Assembly (NCBI GenBank): GCA_000733355.1
Contig: JNVV01000017.1
Span: 437,520 to 501,519, forward strand
Length of the DNA: 64,000 nucleotides
Direction of reading: 5' to 3'
Source: Falciphora oryzae
Lineage: Eukaryota > Ascomycota > Sordariomycetes > Magnaporthales > Magnaporthaceae
In this document: positions 23,101-32,159 of the stretch, piece by piece
Layout of the letters: each line of letters opens with the position of its first letter
Numbering within the stretch: the first letter of the stretch is position 1
The notes under the pieces: generated by a model
Told to the model about the DNA's origin: nothing
What the model saw: the letters and a program-made list of their open reading frames with translations, nothing else
Database searches by the model: none
Translations under genes and position numbers: made by a program

Positions 23101-23151
23101 GGATTCACATCACTGGAAGACTTGACCCGAGGTCCGGAGTATAGGAGCTAG
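20123..23151 (+). CDS. Conserved fungal membrane protein with KH-like, coiled-coil and TM parts (about 963 aa)
   Basis: Proposed exons are 20123-21988, 22060-22566 and 22633-23151. The first intron (71 nt, GTAAGC...CAG) joins TWTC to KCGKRLHV, forming a CxCGKR motif common in fungal proteins. The second (66 nt, GCTAAC branch) is frame-neutral and removes a non-conserved insert, leaving EYVK-FELVRLQKSG. The N-terminal third is disordered. Residues about 128-195 resemble a KH fold (FDIPLEFANLLAGDSSGIIE, VSIRVADGRADLKGVEES) without a clean GxxG loop. A coiled coil follows (about 290-350), a hydrophobic segment (DMIFLTSALLILLWVATDLV), then a C-terminal domain (HVEG-like GWGIYIVEGINW) with two more hydrophobic segments (LQAVLWLFLLVTFQLSIIW and YSIALIIACLTVSFLGF). 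The C-terminal half belongs to a widespread Pezizomycotina family of unknown function. Confidence 0.72.
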
Positions 23152-23699
23152 CACGATTACCTGGACGGTTGGTGCAGGGTGCTGCACTTCTACTGCGTAT
23201 TTGGCGTGGAGGTCGTCGACGCGACGCGGACCAGCCCGGAGCTCGACATACTGCCCGAAAAATAAATAAAAACGTTCCTCGTTGACGGCGCGCATCGCGG
23301 ATGCGTCCGTGATCTCAAGGGAAGGCGTCGTGGCAGCGGGAGTCTATTTTGTCGCAGGCTGCTGCCCCCGCGTCGGCAGGTATCGCAGTCCGGCCGCGCC
23401 AGCGGTGGCTGAGGCGGAGGCGGGCGTGGTAAGGGGTGTCGGCATGGACAGCGTGCACGCACAGGCGCAAGTCACTCATTTTCGATCTCGACCGGCTCCG
23501 ACTCTGGGCGACACGACGCACGACTGCAAGCCGGTTGGTTTAGGGATTCCTGGTTTGGAGGATGGCCGCGGCAAAAACGGGGCGACCGGACGAGGGTTCT
23601 GGTCAGCTCCCTAACGACTGCCCGGGGTTGTGGCAGGCTCAGAGCGGACTCGCGCGGGCGTTGGTCCTGCGCCCTGGTCCTGCGACGGGGGTGCGCTAA
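23152..23699. other. No supported gene
   Basis: Short minus-strand frames (for example 23295-23110) are not recognisable. It may include further decayed sequence of the repeat that starts at 23700. Confidence 0.4.
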
Positions 23700-24240
23700 C
23701 CTGGGTCGTCAAGGAGGCGATGCCAGCGTCGATAAAGCGGGCGAGGGTTGCGCAGATTAAGGCAGTTTGTTGTTATCTGCGGTTGTAGCTCGCAATTATC
23801 TCTTCCGCCGGGAGGTAGGTGTCGGGCGCTCGCGCGCGGTTGGGGCGTAGGGGGCTTAGGGGGAGGGTAAGGGAAGAAAAAGGAAGGTGAGGTTCCGTCG
23901 CGTGCCGCATGCCTTCCTTCCTGGCCCTGATCGGGCTCTGTAGGGCGCTGGAAATTCCGTAAAAGGGATGGCGTGATTGGTTGCGCTGTCGCGCGTGGGG
24001 GCCGGGGCGGCAGCAACGCGCTCCTCCGGGCAGACGGGCCGCCGAGGAGAGCGTATTGCGCCACCCTATTGGCCAGGGGGGCAGTTGGTAACGGCATGCT
24101 GCCGTCAGCGCCTTTGGCGGGCGTGATTGTTGGTGTTGGATCGCTTGGTTGGCGGGGCTTAAGGATTTGTATGTAATTTGGCAGTGTGCATTAACAGCAC
24201 CATGCCAACAATTGATAGGTACGAGGAAGGATGTTGTTGC
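23700..24240 (-). repeat. Second dispersed repeat family, copy 1
   Basis: Inverted relative to 51620-52250. Both encode a frame beginning MPLPTAPLAN(R/K)VAQYA(L/I)LGG and, in another frame, EEIIAS...QTALIC(A/T)TLARFIDAGI. They share the flank with GGCAGTGTGCA, the ATGCCAA box and ACGAGGAAGGATG. This copy is probably a decayed retroelement ORF fragment (Gag/ORF1-like); homology to a named element was not recognised. Confidence 0.7.
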
Positions 24241-24520
24241 GCAACCCACCCTTACACGATGTTGAAAACTTGGGTTTGCACGCTACGGCAGATCTGCGGC
24301 TCCAAAGGCCGTACACCCGACCAAATCCCGCTTCCCCCCGCTTGGCGTCTTTGGTCCATCCTCGCCCATCAAGCGAAGGGCGGGCGAGGAGTCCGACCCA
24401 GAACCGATGTAACGGCTTGGCCCGAGCCAAGTCTATATCTAAACTCAGGGTGCAAGGCCGCCCGCAGTCAATTGTCGCTGCTGAAGTTCTCCTTGGCAGT
24501 CCCGACCACGACACAGCGAA
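24241..24520. other. Presumed promoter and 5' UTR of the MFS gene
   Basis: Non-repetitive sequence between the repeat and the MFS start codon. No recognisable element was identified. Confidence 0.35.
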
Positions 24521-26592
24521 GTGGAAATGGCTGCCACCACCACCACTTTCCAGCAGCCGAGCGGCTCGGGCACATCCGTTAAGCTCGACACCCTGCCGCC
24601 CACGGCCCCTACCCAGGACAGCCAGCACGGATGGGGCAAGGGCGTGCGCCTCGGCCCGGACGGCGGCGGCCCCGTCCATGACGACACCAAGAAGGACCGC
24701 CAACCGCAAGAAGGCCGCCTGGTGAGCCGCGAGTCGCTGGGCGAGAGAAACCAGGACCTGCCGCACCCCAGCACGACGCCGACCGAGGTGCTGCAGCGCT
24801 GGAACCACCCGGACGTTAACCGCTGGCGCATTGCCGCCGCCTTCTGGGCCTTTATCGTATGCGGTTCCAACGACGCCGCCTACGGGCCCCTGATCCCGTA
24901 CCTGGAAAAGTACTACGAGCTTAATTTCGTCACCGTTTCACTCGTTTTCCTTTTGCCTTTTATCGGCTAACGTGGTTCATCACCGAGTGGCGCACCCTCA
25001 CCGAGTGGCGCACTTCAAATCCCATACTAAATGCCGTTTTTAACTCCTAGTTAAATCGATCAATTTAACATAAAATTCCGTAAAAATTTAATATGTTATA
25101 TTTAACTATATAACCGATTTTATAATGAATTAGTGATATTTTTACTATTACTCCTTTAGGGTTAGTTTGTAGCACTGTGCATTTGCACTGTGTAAATATG
25201 CAAACTAACCCTAAAGGAGTAATAGTAAAAATATCACTAATTCATTATAAAATCGGTTATATAGTTAAATATAACATATTAAATTTTTACGGAATTTTAT
25301 GTTAAATTGATCGATTTAACTAGGAGTTAAAAACGGCATTTAGTATGAGATTTGAAGTGCGCCACTCGGTGAGGGTGCGCCACTCGGTGATGAACCACGT
25401 TACTCGTTTTCGGCCTTAATTAATAACTACATCCACATTTGGGCCGGCCAACGCGGCATAGCCATCCTCGGCCCGTCTGCCCATATCGCCGCCTACGCCG
25501 TCATTTGCGCCCGCCCGCCTTACCCGGTCCTTATCGTCGCCTTTATGCTGGCCGGCTTCGGCAACGGTTTGCAGGACGCGGCCTGGAACGCTTGGATCGG
25601 CAACATGGCTCGCGCTAACGAAATCCTCGGCTTCCTGCACGGCTTTTATGGCCTAGGCGCCGTTATCGCCCCGCCTATCATCACGACTATGATCGTTACC
25701 GCCGGCCTGCCGTGGTGGGCCTTTTACTACATCATGGTCAATACAAGGCTCCCACTGTCTCCTTATTCTTAGCATAGTCGTCTAACCTGGGAAACAAACA
25801 GATCGGCATGGCCGTCCTCGAGCTGGCCACCTCGACGGCCGCCTTCTGGCGCGCCAACGGACAGGCCTACCGCGACTCGCTGTCCCGGAGCTCTACGGCG
25901 CAAAAGGGGGCGCTGCGTGAGGCCCTGTTCAAGCCCGGCTACGCGCGCGTCACGTGGCTCGTTGCGGCCTTTTTGCTCGCCTACGTCGGCGCCGCGGTCT
26001 CCATTGGCGGCTGGATCGTCAAATTCATGATGGATATGCGCCACGCCGGCGGTTTCGAATCCGGCATGTCGGCCATGGGCTTTTGGCTCGGGCTGGTTGT
26101 CGGCCGCGTCGTGCTGGGCTTCGTCACGCCCAGGCTCGGAGAGAAGCGGGCGGTTACTGTGAGTTGTTCTTTTGCTGCTGCTCTTCTTTCTTTGTCCTTT
26201 GTTCTTCCAGTGTCAGGGCATGGGTTAACCAACGTCAAACAAATAATTAGTACTACATCATCCCGACGATAGCCCTCCAGCTGGTCTTCTGGCTGGTCCC
26301 CCAGTTCTACGTTTCGGCCGTCGCCGTGTCGCTGCAGGGCTTCATCATCGGGCCCATGTTCCCCGCCGCCATCGCCGTGGCCACCAAGCTCCTGCCGAAG
26401 CACCTCCACGTCAGCGCCGTCGGCTTCGCGGCCGCCGTCGGTGGCTCGGGCGCCGCCCTCGTGCCCTTCGGCGTTGGTGCAATCGCCCAAGCCAAAGGCG
26501 TCGCAGTGCTACAGCCCATTATCCTAGCCATTTTTGTTGTGCTCTTTATCCTCTGGCTTTCGCTACCACGGATCGACAAGAAGCGGGAGTGA
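24521..26592 (+). pseudogene. Major-facilitator transporter disrupted by a MITE
   Basis: Exons are 24521-24969 plus 25403-25736 (one exon split by the insertion), 25802-26158 and 26251-26592. Without the insertion and introns (65 and 92 nt, with CTAAC and TTAAC branch sites) the lengths sum to exactly 494 codons, normal for a 12-TM transporter. The N-terminal 90 residues are hydrophilic; TM1 begins with RIAAAFWAFIVCGSNDAAYG. Other helices include LIVAFMLAGFGNGLQDAAWN, GFYGLGAVIAPPIITTMIV, GFWLGLVVGRVVLGF and GFIIGPMFPAAIAVATKLL. The GNGLQDAAWNAW stretch recalls the fucose-permease-like branch of fungal MFS; the substrate is unknown. The MITE enters after PFIG, near the end of TM2, and would add stops unless removed. 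Confidence 0.85.
24970..25400. mobile_element. 431-bp palindromic MITE (Tc1/mariner-type TA target)
   Basis: Arms 24970-25169 and 25201-25400 are inverted copies of 200 bp differing at one position; the loop is 31 nt. Ends are ACGTGGTTCATCACC...GGTGATGAACCACGT, flanked by TA at 24968-24969 and 25401-25402. Each arm begins with a direct duplication of TCACCGAGTGGCGCA and has an AT-rich interior. There is no coding capacity. TA duplication points to mobilisation by a Tc1/mariner-type transposase, but the ends do not resemble either Tc1/mariner element in this window. Confidence 0.95.
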
Positions 26593-26990
26593 TAACGATC
26601 GGGCTGCGCGGTCGGGAAAAGATGGGCTAAGGATTTCAAAGTGCCCGTCCCGAAATGCATCCAAGGCTTGACGTCTTTTGACTGACAAGAATTGTGATAC
26701 TTCGACGGTAGCTGTAAGCTAGCTGGGTATTTCATTTTCGACCGTTAGATTGTTTCTAAACACATCGCTTTCATTCTGGGGAGTTCCTTCTTTAAGTGGT
26801 TTCTCGTGGTTCGATTCCAGGGGTCCTTTGCCCCGGTGGCGCCGGTTTTGGTCTTCTGAGCCGCCCCTGCCGGCTTGTTGTTATCGGGATGATTAGCAGC
26901 GTCTAGATCATCATCGTAGGCCCGAAGCCATTGCTTGAACCGGATAAGGGGTCCTGGTATTTCCGGATAATCTTTGTGGTATTGGCTAAG
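26593..26990. other. Spacer, no supported gene
   Basis: A minus-strand frame (27074-26745) overlaps it, but it is unrecognised and runs into the LTR. Contains a GGTTCGATTCC box at 26808 that resembles a tRNA B box, without the rest of a tRNA. Confidence 0.4.
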
Positions 26991-27474
26991 TGTAACACCC
27001 CGCACAAAACCACGACCAGCAGCTTTATAAATCACCACTGGAGGCCTTAAAGGGGGACTCAAAGTGGAAGCCAAAGGGGCGCGGACCCCGATTGACGCGC
27101 TGATTAAAAACTTTTAACTCCATAATGCGTATACCGGCTGGCCCCCCGCAGATAACGGGCACTCAACCCGAATAGGCGGACCTAAGATCCAAACCCTAAT
27201 AAGGGGATAAAGCATATCCTGCCCCGTACGGACGCCACGGAGGAGGAGGCGTGCCGACGACAGCCGAAAAACAGCCGGAAGGCCGGGTATAAAAAGGGCT
27301 CGAAGGACCCCGTGTGAAGGGAGTTCAAAGGGCAAGCTATCGTTTTTCTATTCTATTCACCACCATAAACCTGTTAAGCTTTAGCACGAATACGACTGTT
27401 AAACCGCTAAACCATTGAAATCTCCTTAAAAAAAAATCCCCTTTTGGTGCACGACGCCGTCGGAGCCTGTTACA
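26991..27474 (+). repeat. Solo LTR, probably gypsy type (484 bp)
   Basis: Begins TGTAACACCCCGC, a common start of gypsy LTRs, and ends CCTGTTACA, so the termini TGTAACA/TGTTACA are exact inverted repeats. A TATAAAAA box lies at 27288-27295 in the expected U3 position, followed by a pyrimidine-rich R/U5-like part. No internal domain, primer site or purine tract flanks it, and no clear target duplication is visible, so it is called solo and old. Confidence 0.65.
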
Positions 27475-27699
27475 ATTTCAGGCTGATCACTTGTGGCCGA
27501 TTTACTGAACACAAAGCCAGCCTGCGTATGGTAATTTCCCATGTTACAATTTAATGCTAAATGTGCCAGTCGACATTATATTCTGCTCTGCGGAAAGGTT
27601 CCCAAGATATCATCGAAGTTGAGGCTCGAGGTTGCTCGTTTCGCTATTCGACCCTTTTACCCCATATCAGTCCCCAAGCCAGGCCCCCTAAAGCAGGCG
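27475..27699. other. 3' flank of the SNF2 gene
   Basis: Short intergenic sequence between the LTR and the terminal exon of the minus-strand gene. No terminator motif was recognised. Confidence 0.4.
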
Positions 27700-30600
27700 T
27701 CATAGTTCCTGCAATGTTATCAATTAGCATTCTCCGTGCTTACGTGTTTACCCTTGGGCTTCTCGGTGCTTGTTACTTACATGGAGTCGGTCCCAACTGC
27801 CACTGGTGCTTCCGCCGTCGTGCGGCGAAAGAAGCACGCCGGCGAGCTGCTTCTTCTTTTTCTGGAGCTTCATTATCTCCTGTCCTCGCGGTACGCCCTT
27901 TGTCAGCTAGGGCACTCATGTATACGGTACAAAGACGGCCCTCGTGGCCTGTTGGCCCTTTGTGGCCAGCTCTCACTTACCTCCTCAAAGGAGTCCCGGA
28001 TATAGAAACGGACAGTGGTCACCTCTTTTGTCTGACCGATGCGGTGGATCCGTGCTAAGGCCTGGTCCTCCAGAGTCGGATTCCTGCAAGGGATTCCCCT
28101 GTCAGCTTGGCCACCTCTGTCTAAAACAGGCCGTCCTTGGATAAGGATGAGGCCTCCTCTCGTGTCGTTCATGGTCTTACCAGTGCGGCTCCATGAGATA
28201 GGCCCTCGAGGCCACGGTGAGCGTCAACCTGCGCAAGAAGGTCGATCAGCCAAGTGCAAAGAGACAAGAACCATCCCACGCAATGGTGCATCCTGCTTCG
28301 GAGAGGACTGTCTTACCCGACCGCGCCGCAAGACAGAGTCAAGAGCATCACTCGGACATTCCCGTCCCCCTTGAACTTCTCCACGACGGATTTCCTGTCC
28401 TTCTGCTGCACCTTTCCGTCGAACCGGACAACGCCAATTTTTGCCTGCCGCAGGCCCCTCTCGACAACATCGAGAGTCATTCTCCATGTAGAAAAGACGA
28501 CACTGTTTCGACGAAATTCCCACTAGCGTCAGCAAAGCGCCTCCAATTACCGTAAGTCCTATCGGGAGTAAAAGTACTTGCCTCTTCGTACCAGGAGGCA
28601 ATTGGTTGACATCGGCGATCAAGGCGGCGACCTTCGACGGGAGATCGCCAGCTTCAAAGTCATGCGAGTGCGGTAGCATGATATCGGGGATGTCCTCTCG
28701 GTCGGTATCGCTGACGGAGACCTCAGCCGAAGGGCAGGAAGGGGAGTGATCGCAAACGGGTCCGCGATCGGACGGCTTGAGCCTGCTGGTGCAATCTGAG
28801 CAAAGATATTTGGGGCAGCTAAAGAGCAGTGCGGTGGCTTTCTGTGGAGCAAAGGGATCGCCGAAGGCGCCCTCTGCTATCTCGAGGCTCTCCGCGCACT
28901 GCAAGCATACCATAGGACCTAGGTCACGCTCCACGTTGAAGGCCCGTTGCGCGAGGCTTGCCCACTTGGCACTCGACGTCAGTGCCGGCGCCACATCCAT
29001 CGCCTCCGCGTCTTTTCTCCTATGGTACTGGGTGCCGAGGTCACAGATGAGGCGCAGGGATTCGATTTGCTGGAGCGCATTGACGTAGAACGTAGATCTG
29101 GAGAGCTCGGAACCCTGGTAAAGGGCCTCATCGATCTTGGTAATGAGTTGCTTGCTCGCTTGGGTGTAAAGCGCTCGCTCCGAGATTGAAAATTCCACGG
29201 AGCATAGTGTGTCGTGCCGAGCTGGCAAGCTGATGGTGTTTGGGGGCCTTCGGAGCAGGAGGCAGGATGAGAGCAGGGCCAGTCTTTTGACCGCTTCGTC
29301 TCCCTTTCCAGCTTTCCAAAGCTGGGAAATGTCCGCGTCGAATCGCTTGGGGTCGGTGTAAGGGAATGCGCGGACAAATCGGAGGAGGGTGGCGAGGTCT
29401 GCCAGGCGGTTCTGGATCGGCGTCCCGGTGACGGCCCAGCGCGAGACTGCATCTAGGTCGCAGACGGCCCGGGCCATTCGCGATGAGCCGTTGCGGATAA
29501 AGTGTGCTGGTGTCCCATTAGCCTCGGGTGAGTATCGAGAATGTGCTCCATGGCACGGTTCACTAGCGGTCCTGTCTAACCTTCGTCGAGTATTATTCTT
29601 CGCCACCTGCTGGAAAAGAGTATCGAGCTTTGATGTGGGCGTGTAGGGCTCCACTCAGCGGAAACCGTGTGATAGGCGGTGAGAATGACGTTCACGCCTC
29701 GGAGATCGGATCGTTCGGATAATCGTGTTTTTGCGTGATGGCGTCGACAGATCAGTCCCCCTTCAAATACGTGTCTGCATAATGTCAGTGTTGGTGACGC
29801 CGACACATTGTAAACCGAAGCCCCTCGGACACGCACCCTAATATCTCGCTTTCCCAGGTATCCAAAACTGCAGGATTCTTTTGTTAGCCTTTGACCAGAG
29901 CAAGGGCTGGTGGCAAGCACGTACGGGGAGGTGGGACGATGACAAGCGTTGCGGAAGCCAGGTCATCGTTATCCTCGATGTCCATCCTCTCGGCGCCAAT
30001 ATCCAAGTCCGATGCCACCAGAGCGATCATGGTCAGCGTTTTCCCGAGGCCCATGGGGTCTGCCACGATGCCCCCATAGAACTCCGGTGGCTCTTGGATC
30101 TGGCAAGAGCCCGAGACCTGGTTGACGAATCTAGGGAACGTTAGCAATACTAAACGATAGGTGCTTAAGAGAGGCAGCGCGCGTTGAGCTTACATGCGGC
30201 CCTGATCGCTGTCAATCAGCTCCCACATATCCTGTCGTGTATCGGTAAATGCCCAGCCCTTCTCGCGATGACGCATGAACGTTAGAGCTTGCCTCTGGTG
30301 TCTACGTAGAGAGGGGTATACGTCAGCCCGACCGCAACGCTCTGGTTATGGGACAGTTTGCTCACTTCTGCAGGGCTGTTCGGATAGGCGATGGCGTCGG
30401 AGCCTCCTCGAGGTTGACATGACTGTTGATGCAATCCAGAATATCCGGAAGTTGAGGGAGCTCCTGCAGCCGGAGAGGCCTGCTGCCACGGGAGACCACC
30501 TCAGACAGCATGGGACATGCGCTGAGATCGGACGAGGACAGCTTGTGTGGGTTGCAGTAAACGGCATCCAAATGGCAGGCAAGGGGGTCTTGCAGGTAGA

Positions 30601-31615
30601 TGTCGAACCCCTGCGACCATTCTCCGATCTCTTCGAACATGTCCAAAGGTCCATATACCGTGATGTCCAAAGTGCATGGGATTTGTCCAGGACCGTACTT
30701 TGCTTTTCCCTTGGGTGGGTCCTGATCCGGGACGCATGTCCCGCAAACAACCACAGACGAGTCGTCAAGGAGCCCCTGAACAACCAGACCATGTTCGGAT
30801 TTTATCTTTCCTCGGATGGCAGTGCCGGAGACGGCCTCGAACTTGTCGGACGCCAGCACGCGAATATCGAAGCGGCGCCCGAGGCTAGGGCAAAAGTCGC
30901 AACGACCGACAATGCCTGCGATCTGGAATAGGTCTGCGGTCAGAAGAGGAAATATTCTTGATGTTATGAATGTGCGTACCATACCAAAGCAAACCGTAAT
31001 AGTCTGGTCGGCGCCTTGACAGACTTGCGTGGAGGTTCCTCGCGGAGTCGATGGCAATGCTCCTGGAGCTGATGGGACAGGTATATCCAGATAGGTAGCA
31101 TCATTGGCGGCCGATATTGGTAATGTGGCCGGGAGCGAGTTGTAGAAAGGAGGGTCCGGGACTGGCTGCGGAAGTGCGTATGGTTGCGCAGATGGCCAGC
31201 CCAATGAGGCTGGTAGCACAGGGTGCTGCGGGGACATACACATATCCAGTGTAGTTCCGGCGGCGAGGTTCAGCGGCCAGGAATTGTTCAGCTCATTGTT
31301 GCCCTGTGCGGGCCAAAAGTCCAGGGGGATTGACGCCGGGCCTAGCCTGTTTAGGCAGAGGGGTAGAGAGGAGGAATCTGGCACGATGGGCACGAGCGGA
31401 GGAGCGATCAAGGGAGCGTCTGGCACTGTCCAGGAGCGGTCGAAAAGGGTCCCGGCCGAGGGTATGTGCTGTGCCGGTTGGAGCGGTAGCTGTTGCGCTC
31501 CGCTCCATGCCGGCTGGACGCTCGAGCTGCGTGGAAATCCCTCTGGGTCGTCATCGACCTCTTCTACACGTCTTCGTTTGGCCCCGGGGTGATAGACGGG
31601 GTGCGAATTGTCCAT
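27700..31615 (-). CDS. SNF2-family DNA-dependent ATPase/helicase with RING-like insert (1052 aa)
   Basis: Eleven exons, given on + coordinates and read right to left: 31615-30366, 30301-30194, 30130-29925, 29867-29837, 29774-29581, 29506-28582, 28502-28317, 28228-28181, 28083-27981, 27879-27781, 27708-27700. All phases agree, giving 1053 codons. A long Pro-rich N-terminus is followed by the helicase core: HQRQALTFM, Walker A MGLGKT (motif I), PPLL-TWE, LDEAHFIRN (DEAH-type motif II, created by splicing), VTGTPIQNR (motif III); a Cys cluster (CLQCAE...CPKYLCSDC...CDH) of RING type; then VVFSTWRMTLDVV, VMLLTLSCGAVG, ASRAYLMEPHWNPTLEDQA and ARIHRIGQTKEVTT (motifs IV-VI). It resembles RAD5/RAD16/HLTF-like remodellers that act in DNA repair or transcription in the nucleus. 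Intron 6 uses a GC-AG donor (GCAAGT). The gene appears intact. Confidence 0.9.
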
Positions 31616-32159
31616 TGTGAGCGGGCTTTTCTTCTCTGGGTTCGAGAATGCGCCGTTGCCTAGATGAGAAGACCGCGGTGTCGAGGAAAAGGGCTCCGAG
31701 AAGCCCAGGGGCGCAGCTCCAGCCAGGCTAGAGGCCGCTCCCGAGAACGGACAATTTGCTGTGCAGGCTTCCGCAGTTGCCTTGGCGGACCAACAAATGG
31801 GGGAATGGACGGGTCGTGCAGGGCGTCGGAGGCTGTGTTACGGCTTTCCGCATGGTGTGGCTGCCAAGTAGAAAAATGCCAGCACATCAATGCTACCTGC
31901 CATTCATTGGAGATAGCACCGCGGGAGCTGGACGGCAGTGACGTCAGGGAGCGCGGCAAGCGAAAACTCTGCAGCCCTGTAATTCACGCCCGGCTTGTGA
32001 AGAGCCGCCCCCCGGGCCCTAGTTCCGCACCCATGTGTGCACGTCGCCTTCTTCCCGCGCCCACTCAGTTCTTCTCGGTCCTCCTCTCCCTCATGGATCC
32101 CGTATCGCGACCCTATCCTTGAAGACACGGGCCGCTGTTGCTCGTGCCGTGCCGCCGAG
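31616..32159. promoter_or_regulatory. 544-bp bidirectional intergenic region between SNF2 and NACHT genes
   Basis: The SNF2 gene starts at 31615 leftward and the NACHT receptor at 32160 rightward, so both promoters must lie here. A CT-rich stretch (about 32070-32095) precedes the receptor start. No TATA box or factor site could be assigned. Confidence 0.5.

Noticed and set aside
24191..24808. 205-codon minus-strand frame antisense to the MFS start
   Set aside because: It overlaps the well-supported MFS N-terminus and a GC-rich region open in many phases; no domain.
26808..26818. tRNA B box (GGTTCGATTCC)
   Set aside because: The flanking bases do not form a T stem, and no A box or acceptor stem could be built.
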